Shown here piece after piece: positions 18,046 to 27,306 of a stretch of 64,000 bases of DNA. Within the stretch, counting starts at the first letter, position 1, and each line of letters opens with the position of its first letter. The stretch is from Rhizobium phaseoli (lineage in GTDB: Bacteria > Pseudomonadota > Alphaproteobacteria > Rhizobiales > Rhizobiaceae). The notes under the pieces are model-generated. The model saw nothing but the letters and a program-made list of their open reading frames with translations. It did no database searches and had not been told where the DNA came from. Both the position numbers and the translations under genes were made by a program. The stretch spans positions 62,001-126,000 of the forward strand of contig NZ_WUFT01000008.1 in assembly GCF_010668805.1 (NCBI RefSeq), given 5' to 3'.

Positions 18046-18657
18046 TCAGGCGGCAAGGCCGATCTTCGTCTTGCGAAAGCCGACGAAACCCGGCAACGCC
18101 TCGATGCGCGCGAGCCAGGCGCGGACGTTTGGATAGGCCGAGAGATCGACATTGCCCTCCGGCGCATTGGCGATGTAGCTGTAGAGCGCGACGTCGGCGA
18201 TCACCGGATTGCTGCCGAGCAGGAAATTGCGGTCGACGAGTTCGGCGTCGATCAGCGCGAGAATGCGGTGCGCCCGGGCGATCACCTCGTCTGCACGGAA
18301 ATCGGCGCCGAAAACCGTCACCAGGCGAGCCGCACACGGCCCATAGGCGATCTCACCTGATGCAACCGACAACCATTTCTGTGTTCGCGCCGCGGCCAAT
18401 GCCTCTTCCGGCAGCCAGTCGGTACGGCCATATTTACGCGCGAGATAGACGAGGATGGCAGAGGAATCGGCAATGACCGTGCCATCGTCATCAAGGACCG
18501 GCACCTGGCCAAAGGGATTAAGCTTTAGAAACTCCGGCGCTTTGTGGGCACCAGCCGCCAAGTCGACCTCGACCAGCTCATAGGGCACGCCAAGCAACGA
18601 CAGGAACAGGTGAACCCGGTGCGAATGGCCGGAAAGCGGGTGATGGTAGAGCTTCAT
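18046..18657 (-). CDS. Glutathione S-transferase
   Basis: This 203-residue protein has a thioredoxin-fold N-terminal domain ([20 protein letters not shown]) with the glutathione-binding cis-proline loop [11 protein letters not shown] and the [15 protein letters not shown] segment, then an all-helical C-terminal domain. A serine or tyrosine in the first strand-loop region (residues 4-9) would activate glutathione. It is likely a cytosolic detoxification enzyme. Its gene is divergent from a lysR gene whose product may control it. The start at 18657 is chosen because an upstream in-frame start would add 21 basic residues outside the fold. Confidence 0.92.
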   Translation of the reverse strand: MKLYHHPLSGHSHRVHLFLSLLGVPYELVEVDLAAGAHKAPEFLKLNPFGQVPVLDDDGTVIADSSAILVYLARKYGRTDWLPEEALAAARTQKWLSVASGEIAYGPCAARLVTVFGADFRADEVIARAHRILALIDAELVDRNFLLGSNPVIADVALYSYIANAPEGNVDLSAYPNVRAWLARIEALPGFVGFRKTKIGLAA

Positions 18658-18803
18658 GATGGTTTCCTTTGGTCTTCCCGATCGACGGGCCATGATTGAC
18701 GATGGCCGCCTGCGAACCATCTGCGGCCTAATTTATTGCCTTCCATTTGATTGCAGTAGAATGCTAATCTGGAAGGCGTTCTCCCAATTTTCGGAAGGAT
18801 AGA

Positions 18804-19730
18804 ATGGACCGCCTCGACGCCATGACAGTGCTTCTTGCCGTCGTCGAACAGGGCAGCCTGTCGGCCGCCTCCCGGCATCTGCGGTCACCGCTGGCCACCG
18901 TCAGCCGCAAGGTTTCCGAGCTGGAAGCACATCTGAACGCCCAGTTGCTGCAGAGAACCAACCGGAAGGTCGCGCTGACGGAGGCCGGCCGCTCCTATGT
19001 GGAGGCGGCACGGGAAATTCTCGATCGGGTGGAAGAGGCGGAGCGGGCGGCGGCCGGTGAATACAGCGCACCGAAGGGCGAGTTGACGATGACCGCGCCG
19101 ATCGTCTTCGGGCGGCTGCATGTCCTGCCTGTCGTGGTGGATTTCCTGAAGGCCTATCCCGATATCAATCTGCGGCTGATGCTTGGCGACCGGCTGTCGA
19201 ACCTCGTCGAGGATCACATCGATGTGGCGCTCCGGATCGGCAACCTGCCGGATAGCAACCTGATCGCCACAAGGCTCGGCGCGATCCGCCGGACGGTCTA
19301 TGCCAGCCCGGATTATCTCGCACGGCAGGTCACACCCCGGCATCCGAGCGATCTCGCCGCGCATGACTGCATCACATTCGAGGCCATGGCCGCGACGCTG
19401 AGTTGGACATTCACCGAGGGAAAACGCGATCTCACCGTGCCGATCCGCTCGCGGCTTGCCGTCAACACCGCCGAGGCTGCGGTCGATGCGGCGGTCGCCG
19501 GCCTCGGCATCACCCGGGTACTTTCCTACCAGGCCGCACACGCTGAGATGGCCGGCCTGCTCTCGCCGTTGCTTGTCGATTTCGAACCGCCGCCGGCACC
19601 GGTGCATCTCGTCTATCCCCAGCAGGGATTGGTGCCGCTAAAATTGCGGGCGCTCATCGATTTCGCCACGCCGCGCCTGCGCGCAACGCTCAACCGATCT
19701 CAGGCGAGTTTGCCCTCTTCCGCCTTGTAG
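18804..19730 (+). CDS. LysR-family transcriptional regulator
   Basis: This 308-residue regulator has an N-terminal winged helix (MDRLDAMTVLLAVVEQGSLS, then SRHLRSPLATVSRKVSELE) and a periplasmic-binding-protein-like effector domain with the family's DVALRIGNLPDSNLIA segment, which places it in the common AaeR/DmlR-like branch. It is read divergently from the GST gene across 146 bp, the classic arrangement for a LysR protein and its target. Its 3' end overlaps the convergent DUF983 gene by 31 bases. Confidence 0.93.
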   Translation: MDRLDAMTVLLAVVEQGSLSAASRHLRSPLATVSRKVSELEAHLNAQLLQRTNRKVALTEAGRSYVEAAREILDRVEEAERAAAGEYSAPKGELTMTAPIVFGRLHVLPVVVDFLKAYPDINLRLMLGDRLSNLVEDHIDVALRIGNLPDSNLIATRLGAIRRTVYASPDYLARQVTPRHPSDLAAHDCITFEAMAATLSWTFTEGKRDLTVPIRSRLAVNTAEAAVDAAVAGLGITRVLSYQAAHAEMAGLLSPLLVDFEPPPAPVHLVYPQQGLVPLKLRALIDFATPRLRATLNRSQASLPSSAL

Positions 19731-20068
19731 AAATACTGGCTGGCGACCAGCCAGCCCTTCAGCGGTCGCAGCGGCGGTATGCAGGTGGCGAGCATGAAGG
19801 GGCCGGTGACCAGAAGCTGCACCCAGATAGGCGCGGTGAAAGCGACCTCCAGCCAGACGCCGAGCAGCACGCTCGGGATGCAGGCAAAGCAGATGACGAA
19901 AAAAGCCGGACCGTCAGCCGGGTCGGCGAAGGAATAATCGAGGCCGCAAACCTCGCATTTCGGCTGCAAGGTCAGGAAGCCCTTGAACATATGGCCCTGG
20001 CCGCAGCGCGGGCAGCGTCCCCTGATGCCGGTCTGCAGGGGAGGAAGCGGGGGATATTCGGTCTCCAT
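19700..20068 (-). CDS. DUF983 membrane protein
   Basis: This 122-residue protein starts with a zinc-ribbon-like N-terminus, RGRCPRCGQGHMFKGFL followed by CEVCGLDYSFADPADGPAFF, which is the DUF983 signature. Two transmembrane helices follow (about 55-75 and 80-98). Genes of this family are often found near cytochrome oxidase assembly genes, but none is here. The gene overlaps the end of the convergent lysR gene by 31 bases, so antisense effects between the two transcripts are possible. Confidence 0.9.
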   Translation of the reverse strand: METEYPPLPPLQTGIRGRCPRCGQGHMFKGFLTLQPKCEVCGLDYSFADPADGPAFFVICFACIPSVLLGVWLEVAFTAPIWVQLLVTGPFMLATCIPPLRPLKGWLVASQYFYKAEEGKLA

Positions 20069-20117
20069 GATATGTCGCCTTTCTCTGCGGTGAACATCGA
20101 GTCTATCAATGCCCACC

Positions 20118-20144
20118 AATGTATGCATTCAATATAGATACATT
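20118..20144. promoter_or_regulatory. Inverted repeat upstream of the DUF983 gene
   Basis: AATGTAT and ATACATT are separated by 13 bases in an AT-rich stretch about 50 bases upstream of the DUF983 start codon. It may be a promoter or operator element. No regulator is assigned. Confidence 0.3.
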
Positions 20145-20279
20145 ATTCGGCTACTTCCAGTCAACTCGTCAGAATGCCGCAGAGCTCCCGGCGGCCGGGC
20201 CGACCGCGGATTGCGCAGAGATTATTTGGAGGGTCGCAAGGATAGCTTGGCCGAAGGGCTCAGCGCCGGCGTTGCCGGG

Positions 20280-21683
20280 TCAGAAGAACGAAGCCGCCAT
20301 TTCCGGCGGGCCCTCGAGCGCATGGGCCATGAACTCCAGTGCGCCCTGCAACCTCTCCCGGGTGATCGGTCCGCCAAGGCAGACACGTACTGCCTCGGGT
20401 GCCGCCCCCTCGACCGTGAAGACATCGCTTGCGACGACGCCGATGCCGGAGGAGCGGGTGTGGCTACCGAAGGTGGAGCGGGTCCAGCCGTTGGAAAGCG
20501 GCAGCCAGATGTTGAAACTGAGCGGATCGGCGCGGTAGCTGCCTGCCGGCAGGATGGCGGCGACCATCTGCTGACGCGCGGCGGCCTCGGTGCGGATGAA
20601 GCGGAGGATTGCGTCGGCGGTGCCGTCCTCGATCCAGCGGGTGGCAAGCGCCAGGGTCAGCGGCGAGGCCATGACATTGTTGGCGCGCATGGCGCTGACG
20701 AAGGGCCACACGGCCTTGCTATCCGGCGCCACGACATAGGCAAGGCGCAGACCCGCGCCGATGCTTTTCGCCAGGCCGCCGATATGCCAGGTGAGATCGG
20801 GGGCTATTGCCGCGAGCGGCGCCGGGCCCTGCTGCGGAATGAAGCCGTAGGCATCGTCTTCGACGATCGGTACGTGGTATTTGCGGGCAACCGTAGCGAT
20901 TTCCTCGCGGCGCCTGGCCGGGATGGTCAGCGTCGTCGGGTTTTGCAGCGTCGGATTGAGATAGAGCGCCTTTGGCTGCAATCGCTCGCAGGCTGTCGCA
21001 AAGGCGTCCGGCAGGATGCCGTCCTCGTCCATCGGCAGGCCGGTCAGATTGAGCCGCAGCTGGGCGGCGATCGAACGCATGCCGGGATAGGTGATGATTT
21101 CCGAAAGCACGGTCTCGCCCGGTTTTGCCAGCAGGCCGAAGATCGCCAGCAGGGCTGGATGGGCGCCCGGCGTGACGAAGATCCGCTCCTGCGAGGGCAC
21201 CAGCCCGCGACGGCTGAGCCAGGTGGCGGCGGCCTCCTTGTCCATGCTGGAGCCGCCGAAACCCTGATAGCGCAGAAGCGGAATGAGGTTGGCGGCCACC
21301 GCCGACATGCCCTCGCGCATGCGGGCGATCAGTTCCGGATCGTCCGGTTCCGGCGGCATGTTCATCGAGAAATCGACGACGGATACGCGGCGCGGATCAG
21401 CCACGGCGCCGGGCGCAAAACCCTGACGCTCCTTATTCATGCCACCGGTGACGAAGGTGCCGCGGCCGACATGCGAATCGACAAGTCCGCGCTTCTGCGC
21501 CTCGACATAACCTCTCGCCACCGTGGTGAAATCGACATTCAGCCGCTTGGCGAGTTGGCGTTGTGGCGGCAGCCGGTCGCCGGCCACCAGATGGCCGCTG
21601 CGCAAATCCATGTCGATCACATCGGCGATCGCCATATAACGCGGGCTGCTGCTGCGGCTGAGATCGGGATGCCAGTCTTTCAT
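20280..21683 (-). CDS. MocR-type GntR regulator with aminotransferase-like domain
   Basis: The 467-residue product joins a GntR winged helix (residues ~10-80, with GDRLPPQRQLAKRLNVDFTT) to a fold-type I PLP-dependent aminotransferase domain. Expected PLP contacts are visible: the EDDAYGFIP segment, and the Schiff-base lysine in GGLAKSIGAGLRLAYV. Proteins of this class sense PLP or amino-donor compounds and control nearby metabolic or transport genes. The only divergent neighbour is the HtrA-like gene at 21974. A 15-bp palindrome lies 48 bases upstream of the ATG and may be its operator. Confidence 0.92.
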   Translation of the reverse strand: MKDWHPDLSRSSSPRYMAIADVIDMDLRSGHLVAGDRLPPQRQLAKRLNVDFTTVARGYVEAQKRGLVDSHVGRGTFVTGGMNKERQGFAPGAVADPRRVSVVDFSMNMPPEPDDPELIARMREGMSAVAANLIPLLRYQGFGGSSMDKEAAATWLSRRGLVPSQERIFVTPGAHPALLAIFGLLAKPGETVLSEIITYPGMRSIAAQLRLNLTGLPMDEDGILPDAFATACERLQPKALYLNPTLQNPTTLTIPARRREEIATVARKYHVPIVEDDAYGFIPQQGPAPLAAIAPDLTWHIGGLAKSIGAGLRLAYVVAPDSKAVWPFVSAMRANNVMASPLTLALATRWIEDGTADAILRFIRTEAAARQQMVAAILPAGSYRADPLSFNIWLPLSNGWTRSTFGSHTRSSGIGVVASDVFTVEGAAPEAVRVCLGGPITRERLQGALEFMAHALEGPPEMAASFF

Positions 21684-21730
21684 GTCGTAAATCCGTGTCA
21701 GCCTGATTCCTGATAGGATTGACCGTATAT

Positions 21731-21745
21731 TGTTGCATGGCAACA
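21731..21745. promoter_or_regulatory. Palindrome upstream of the mocR gene
   Basis: TGTTGC-ATG-GCAACA is a perfect six-base inverted repeat around a three-base centre. It lies between the divergent mocR and htrA-like genes, close to the mocR start. It may be a MocR/GntR binding site. A second, wider inverted repeat (GTCACC/GGTGAC) lies immediately upstream of it. Confidence 0.45.
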
Positions 21746-21973
21746 CTGTCACCAAAAATATCGTGCCCACACCTTCGGTGACACTGGGCCGCGGCACGGA
21801 GCGGCTTTTTGCGATGTATTTGATCGCGCATTGAATGCATCTCCCCGTGGTTTCCCCGCTTTGGAAATTCGCTGCGCTACAGCCTTGCCTCCACCCGTCC
21901 ATCTTCTTACTTATTCAGGGTGAAATGCGCCGGCTTTCATCCTTTCGCGCCGGTGCCTCATCGGGATGAAAGC

Positions 21974-22879
21974 ATGAATATCGATCCGATTTTGCAGTCA
22001 GTCGTGGCCGTTCGTTCTTCCATTCCGGAAGATGCCTTCACAGCGGAAACGCTGGGCACCGTCCGGGAGGGCAGCGGCGTGGTTATTCGCGACAATGGGC
22101 TGGTGCTGACCATCGGCTATCTCATCACCGAGGCCGAAGAGGTCTGGCTGACCACCCATGATGGACAAGTCGTCCCAGCGCATGCACTCGCCTATGATCA
22201 GGAAAGCGGCTTCGGGCTGGTGCAGGCGCTTGGCCCCCTTGATGCGCCGGCGGTGGATCTCGGCGACGCGGCAAGCGCCAAGGCCGGCGATTCCGTCGTG
22301 CTTGCCGATGGCATTGGAGAATTCGTCGAGGCAAACATCGTCGCCCGGCAGGAATTTGCCGGCTACTGGGAATACCTGCTGGACGAAGCAATTTTCACGG
22401 CGCCGGCCCATCCCTCATGGGGCGGTGCGGCGTTGATCGGCTCGGACGGCAAGCTTCTCGGCATCGGTTCGCTACGCTTGCAGATGAGCCAGGGCGACGA
22501 GGTCGCCGATATCAACATGGTCGTGCCGATCGACCTTTTGCCGCCGATCCTCGATGATCTGCTGAACCGCGGCCGGGTCAACAAGCCGCCGCGGCCCTGG
22601 CTCGGCGCATTCTCCGCCGAGAGCAATGGCGGCGTGGTGGTGATGAGCGTTGCCGAAGACGGTCCGGCCGCAAAGGCTGGCCTCCGACAGGGCGACATCA
22701 TCTCGGAGATCCGCGACGAAGAGGTCGATGGTCTGGCCGACTTCTATCGCAAGGTTTGGAGCAGCGGCCCGGCCGGCGCTGAGATTCCGATCCGGATCCT
22801 CAGGAACGGCCGGGAAGCCTGGCTGCGCATCAAATCCGCCGACCGCAACAACTTTCTCAAGAAGCCGCAGTTGCAGTAA
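21974..22879 (+). CDS. HtrA-like PDZ protein with a degenerate protease domain (probable pseudoprotease)
   Basis: The 301-residue product aligns by eye with HtrA/DegP proteins: GSGVVIRDNGLVLTIGYLI matches the first barrel, HPSWGGAALIGSDGKLLGI matches the catalytic-serine loop, and a single PDZ domain follows (about 200-290, with RPWLGAF and AAKAGLRQGDIISEI). All three catalytic positions appear lost: TNNHVV is TIGYLI (His to Tyr49), TDLAVLKV is SGFGLVQA (Asp to Gly79), and GNSGGP is PSWGGA (Ser to Trp149). There is no signal peptide or transmembrane segment, so it is probably cytoplasmic. It is likely a binding or scaffold protein rather than a protease. The start is the ATG at 21974. Confidence 0.85.
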   Translation: MNIDPILQSVVAVRSSIPEDAFTAETLGTVREGSGVVIRDNGLVLTIGYLITEAEEVWLTTHDGQVVPAHALAYDQESGFGLVQALGPLDAPAVDLGDAASAKAGDSVVLADGIGEFVEANIVARQEFAGYWEYLLDEAIFTAPAHPSWGGAALIGSDGKLLGIGSLRLQMSQGDEVADINMVVPIDLLPPILDDLLNRGRVNKPPRPWLGAFSAESNGGVVVMSVAEDGPAAKAGLRQGDIISEIRDEEVDGLADFYRKVWSSGPAGAEIPIRILRNGREAWLRIKSADRNNFLKKPQLQ

Positions 22880-22962
22880 GGCCAGCCGCCAGCGTGAATC
22901 TGCTAGCGCTTAGCCAAATTGGCCACATCCTGCCTGTCTGGAGGCCGGCTCGAGAAGGCAAT

Positions 22963-23130
22963 TCAGATAAGCCGGTCGTCATCTTCCACCGCCCGCGGCG
23001 CGCTGCGACGGATGCTGTCGTTGGCTGCTTTCTTATGCCCATCGGCCGCTGCCTCGCGGACTTTCTCGAAGCGGTCCTCGCCGGCTTCTGCGGCTGGCCG
23101 CGGGTCGCTCTTTTTTACGAAACGGATCAT
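22963..23130 (-). CDS. Small charged hypothetical protein, 55 residues
   Basis: Reading leftward from the ATG at 23130, a 55-codon frame encodes a hydrophilic, Lys/Arg/Glu/Asp-rich, probably helical peptide beginning MIRFVKKSDPRPAAEAGEDR. An AGGAAA lies upstream. A second ATG at 23137 opens another frame, giving an arginine-rich product with less plausible composition. The protein is not recognised, but the charge pattern and lack of rare codons suggest a real gene. Confidence 0.5.
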   Translation of the reverse strand: MIRFVKKSDPRPAAEAGEDRFEKVREAAADGHKKAANDSIRRSAPRAVEDDDRLI

Positions 23131-23196
23131 TGGTCATTTCCTGCTTTGACGGTGGCAGCGCTCCGCACACATATCGGAGCGCTCTGGAAAAACGAT

Positions 23197-23589
23197 CTAG
23201 ACGGCAAGCGCGGTGGCGCAGCCTTGGACACTTCGACTGTCGGGTGAGGTCTGTCCAGGCATGGTCGCCCAACCGCCAGCCTCAACGAACTGACGCTGCT
23301 TGTAGCCTTCGGCAATCGCCTTGAACTCGATACGTTTAGCACTCGCATCCGGCGCCGCATTGAACCGCTCGACGCAAATGGCTGACGCCAGCTCCCCGCG
23401 TGCAATGTCGCTGGCGGCGGCGGCCGCTTTGTTTGACGTGCCGCCTGTGACCCAACCTCCCCAGCTGAAGCCGATAATCATCGTTGCGATGGCTGTCACG
23501 ACGCAGGCCCAGACGAGTAATGTTTTGGATGGCTGGTAACTGTCGAAACGCTGGGTGATCGAGGTCTTGCTGCTGCTCTGCACGGACAT
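23197..23589 (-). CDS. Hypothetical protein with one transmembrane helix
   Basis: This 130-residue protein has a cytoplasmic N-terminus of about 30 residues, one transmembrane helix (LLVWACVVTAIATMIIGFSW) and a probably periplasmic domain with two cysteines (SAICVERF and VQGCATAL). It resembles small rhizobial inner-membrane proteins of unknown role. The start at 23589 (MSVQSSSKTSITQRF) has GGAG nine to twelve bases upstream. It lies 69 bp downstream of groEL on the same strand. Confidence 0.7.
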   Translation of the reverse strand: MSVQSSSKTSITQRFDSYQPSKTLLVWACVVTAIATMIIGFSWGGWVTGGTSNKAAAAASDIARGELASAICVERFNAAPDASAKRIEFKAIAEGYKQRQFVEAGGWATMPGQTSPDSRSVQGCATALAV

Positions 23590-23658
23590 TTGAATTCTCC
23601 CTATCTGTTGTTCGGCTTCCACCGACAGGCCACCTTGGCCAAACGGGTCAGGTTGTTC

Positions 23659-25589
<1,931 letters not shown>

Positions 25590-25643
25590 AGAGGTCTTTC
25601 TGCTGCCGGCGCGTATGGCGGCAGCAATTCATAAATAGCACTC

Positions 25644-25670
25644 GTGGCACTCGATTGATAGGAGTGCCAA
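25644..25670 (-). promoter_or_regulatory. CIRCE element (HrcA operator) upstream of groES-groEL
   Basis: GTGGCACTC-GATTGATAG-GAGTGCCAA is an inverted repeat with nine-base spacer that matches the CIRCE consensus (TTAGCACTC-N9-GAGTGCTAA) in all core positions. It ends 54 bases upstream of the groES ATG. An additional half-site TAGCACTC abuts it at 25636-25643. HrcA repression with heat induction is expected. Confidence 0.9.
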
Positions 25671-26103
25671 GAAATATTATTCGTGCAGAAAATTTTTTGA
25701 AAAATTCATGAAATCAATCCGACGGATATTTTGTAATAGTCAGGAATTGAATAGAATTTTTTACGCCATCGCGCTCCATTTATTTGAGTGAACGAAGAGT
25801 TAATTTGACGTTTTTCATAGATAAATCCGAATTTATCTTGATTTAAACTCAACCGAGGCGCAATGATTGGCCTCGTCGATTTTGCCGACTTGGCTTCGCG
25901 GTGTCAGAGAGACCTACGGCCCGCCATCACCACTGAATTCTCGATTAGCGATCTATACGTCGTTCCGGCGTTGATTTCGTCTATTCCGATCCGGAATGAG
26001 CTCGGCGCTGACCGCGGATGTACCGGCAGCCTCGAGTTCGTCCGGTTCGGATCCCAATGATACACAGGAAACGCATCGGTGTGTTCCTGCGGAGCCCTCA
26101 GCC
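25671..26103. other. Intergenic AT-rich region upstream of groES and the small-gene cluster
   Basis: This stretch of about 430 bases is markedly AT-rich from 25670 to 25860, unlike its surroundings, and must hold the groESL promoter and perhaps the promoter for the rightward small-gene cluster. A 65-codon frame (25863-26060) with a fair GAGG site crosses the second half, but its sequence has no recognisable features. I do not call it a gene. Confidence 0.4.
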
Positions 26104-26367
26104 TTGACAAGTCGCACCACACAAACAGTCGTCCGCTTTTCGTCTCCATTCCGCCTGCCCGGTTTGGACGGGGCGCAGCCAGCCGGAGAATACCGCGTCG
26201 ATTATGACGAGGAATTAATCGATAGCGTTTCCATGCTTGCCTGGCGACGGGTCGGCGTCTTCATCCACCTGCCGGCGATCGCCGCGCAGAGTTCAACGCA
26301 GCAGATGGTGCCAATCCACCAGTCAGATCTCGAAAGCGCACTCGAAAAGGACCACAAACCCTCATGA
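26104..26367 (+). CDS. Hypothetical rhizobial protein, 87 residues
   Basis: The product resembles a small family seen in rhizobia, with a beta-rich core RFSSPFRLPGLDGAQPAGEY followed by a negatively charged segment (RVDYDEELIDSVS) and WRRVGVFIHLPA. The likely start is the TTG at 26104 with GGAG about eight bases upstream; the frame is also open from an ATG at 25996, which would add 36 Ser/Thr-rich residues. It ends in an ATGA overlap with the next gene, so the cluster is translationally coupled. The function is unknown. Confidence 0.65.
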   Translation: MTSRTTQTVVRFSSPFRLPGLDGAQPAGEYRVDYDEELIDSVSMLAWRRVGVFIHLPAIAAQSSTQQMVPIHQSDLESALEKDHKPS

Positions 26368-26699
26368 CCGCTACCCGCATCCCGCAACGCAATGGACGCT
26401 CAATCCGACGCGAGGAAGCAACACATATCTTCAAGGTGGGGCACACTGTGCGGTTGAAGGTCGGGTTCTTAGTGGTTCCCTCCAAGCTTCCCGACACATA
26501 CCGCGTTACCGCCACGCTGCCTCTGAGAGGAAATGTGCTGCAATACCGCATCCGCAGTGACGACGAACGTCATGAGCGGGTCGCGACGGAAGATAGCCTG
26601 GAACTGGTAAACTCATCGCCCGCCGGCAGCGGCGCAACACTGATTGAGAGCACGTTTGGCTATGGCCACGGCCCGAATGACAGAAGGTTGACATCGTGA
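26364..26699 (+). CDS. Hypothetical rhizobial protein, 111 residues
   Basis: The start overlaps the previous stop (ATGA at 26364) and its own stop overlaps the next start (GTGA at 26696). The core HIFKVGHTVRLKVGFLVV and YRVTATLPLRGNVLQYRIRS, followed by DDERHERVATEDSLELV, looks like a small SH3-like beta barrel seen in several uncharacterised rhizobial proteins. It is hydrophilic with no export signal. The function is unknown. Confidence 0.75.
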   Translation: MTATRIPQRNGRSIRREEATHIFKVGHTVRLKVGFLVVPSKLPDTYRVTATLPLRGNVLQYRIRSDDERHERVATEDSLELVNSSPAGSGATLIESTFGYGHGPNDRRLTS

Positions 26700-27022
26700 A
26701 TAGCAATGGAGAAGAAGCCGCACGAAGACAGAGCGCCTTTGCTGTGAGCACATTGGAAATCAAGTTTGGCGGGACCGGCCGCTACTCCATGAACATCGAA
26801 CAGGACCGGATCGAACCCGTCCGTTCGTGGGCCGTCTATCATGCGTCTTCGAACGTTCCAGTGCACGCGAGCCATGCCGCAATCGGCGAAGGCCAGTCGC
26901 AAGCCCGGAAAGACATGGTGTCCTTCAATCTTCTCAGCATAGGATACCGGAAGGAATGGCTGAGGCTGTCGGACGCCGCTCGGAGTGCTTGTGAGATCCA
27001 GCCGGTTCAACCATGGCGCTAG
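26696..27022 (+). CDS. Hypothetical protein, 108 residues
   Basis: Starts at a GTG that shares bases with the previous stop, with AAGG upstream, so translation is coupled. The sequence is mixed alpha/beta (STLEIKFGGTGRYSMNIEQD; then FNLLSIGYRKEWLRLSDAAR) with no recognised motif, signal peptide or membrane segment. It is the third member of the coupled small-gene set. Confidence 0.55.
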   Translation: MNSNGEEAARRQSAFAVSTLEIKFGGTGRYSMNIEQDRIEPVRSWAVYHASSNVPVHASHAAIGEGQSQARKDMVSFNLLSIGYRKEWLRLSDAARSACEIQPVQPWR

Positions 27023-27082
27023 CTTTTCTGAACCAAAGCCGCAGCGGCGTCAAATGCTGTGCGCTTCGTCGGCCATGACGGC

Positions 27083-27280
27083 ATGTTCCAGGTGTTGTTC
27101 TTCATCGTGGCTGGCGCGCTGGCGAAATCCGACGCGGCATTGCAAAGAACCGAGCCTTCGCAAACGAGGTGGCTTTCGTCTTTCGACGCCCTGCGCAACT
27201 CCCTTCAGGACGTGGCGCACAAAGCCTATTCCTACCGCCGCCGCGCCTTCTACACTCCACCTGCGGCGGATTTCCGCTAG
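27083..27280 (+). CDS. Possible small hypothetical protein
   Basis: A 65-codon frame starts at the ATG at 27083 (or a GTG at 27059). It encodes a short hydrophobic segment (MFQVLFFIVAGALAKSD) and a basic tail LQDVAHKAYSYRRRAFY that looks conserved in style with small rhizobial proteins. The ribosome-binding site is poor. It sits between the third coupled gene and the transglutaminase gene. Confidence 0.35.
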   Translation: MFQVLFFIVAGALAKSDAALQRTEPSQTRWLSSFDALRNSLQDVAHKAYSYRRRAFYTPPAADFR

Positions 27281-27306
27281 ACGGATCCGACGCGCGAGAA
27301 CGCTCC

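Noticed and set aside
25863..26060. 65-codon ORF upstream of the small-gene cluster
   Set aside because: It has a fair ribosome-binding site, but the sequence shows no domain, anchor or signal and lies in an AT-rich promoter-like region. I kept it as intergenic.
27059..27082. GTG start for the small ORF before the transglutaminase gene
   Set aside because: It has no ribosome-binding site and adds eight residues without any structural feature. The ATG at 27083 was used, at low confidence.
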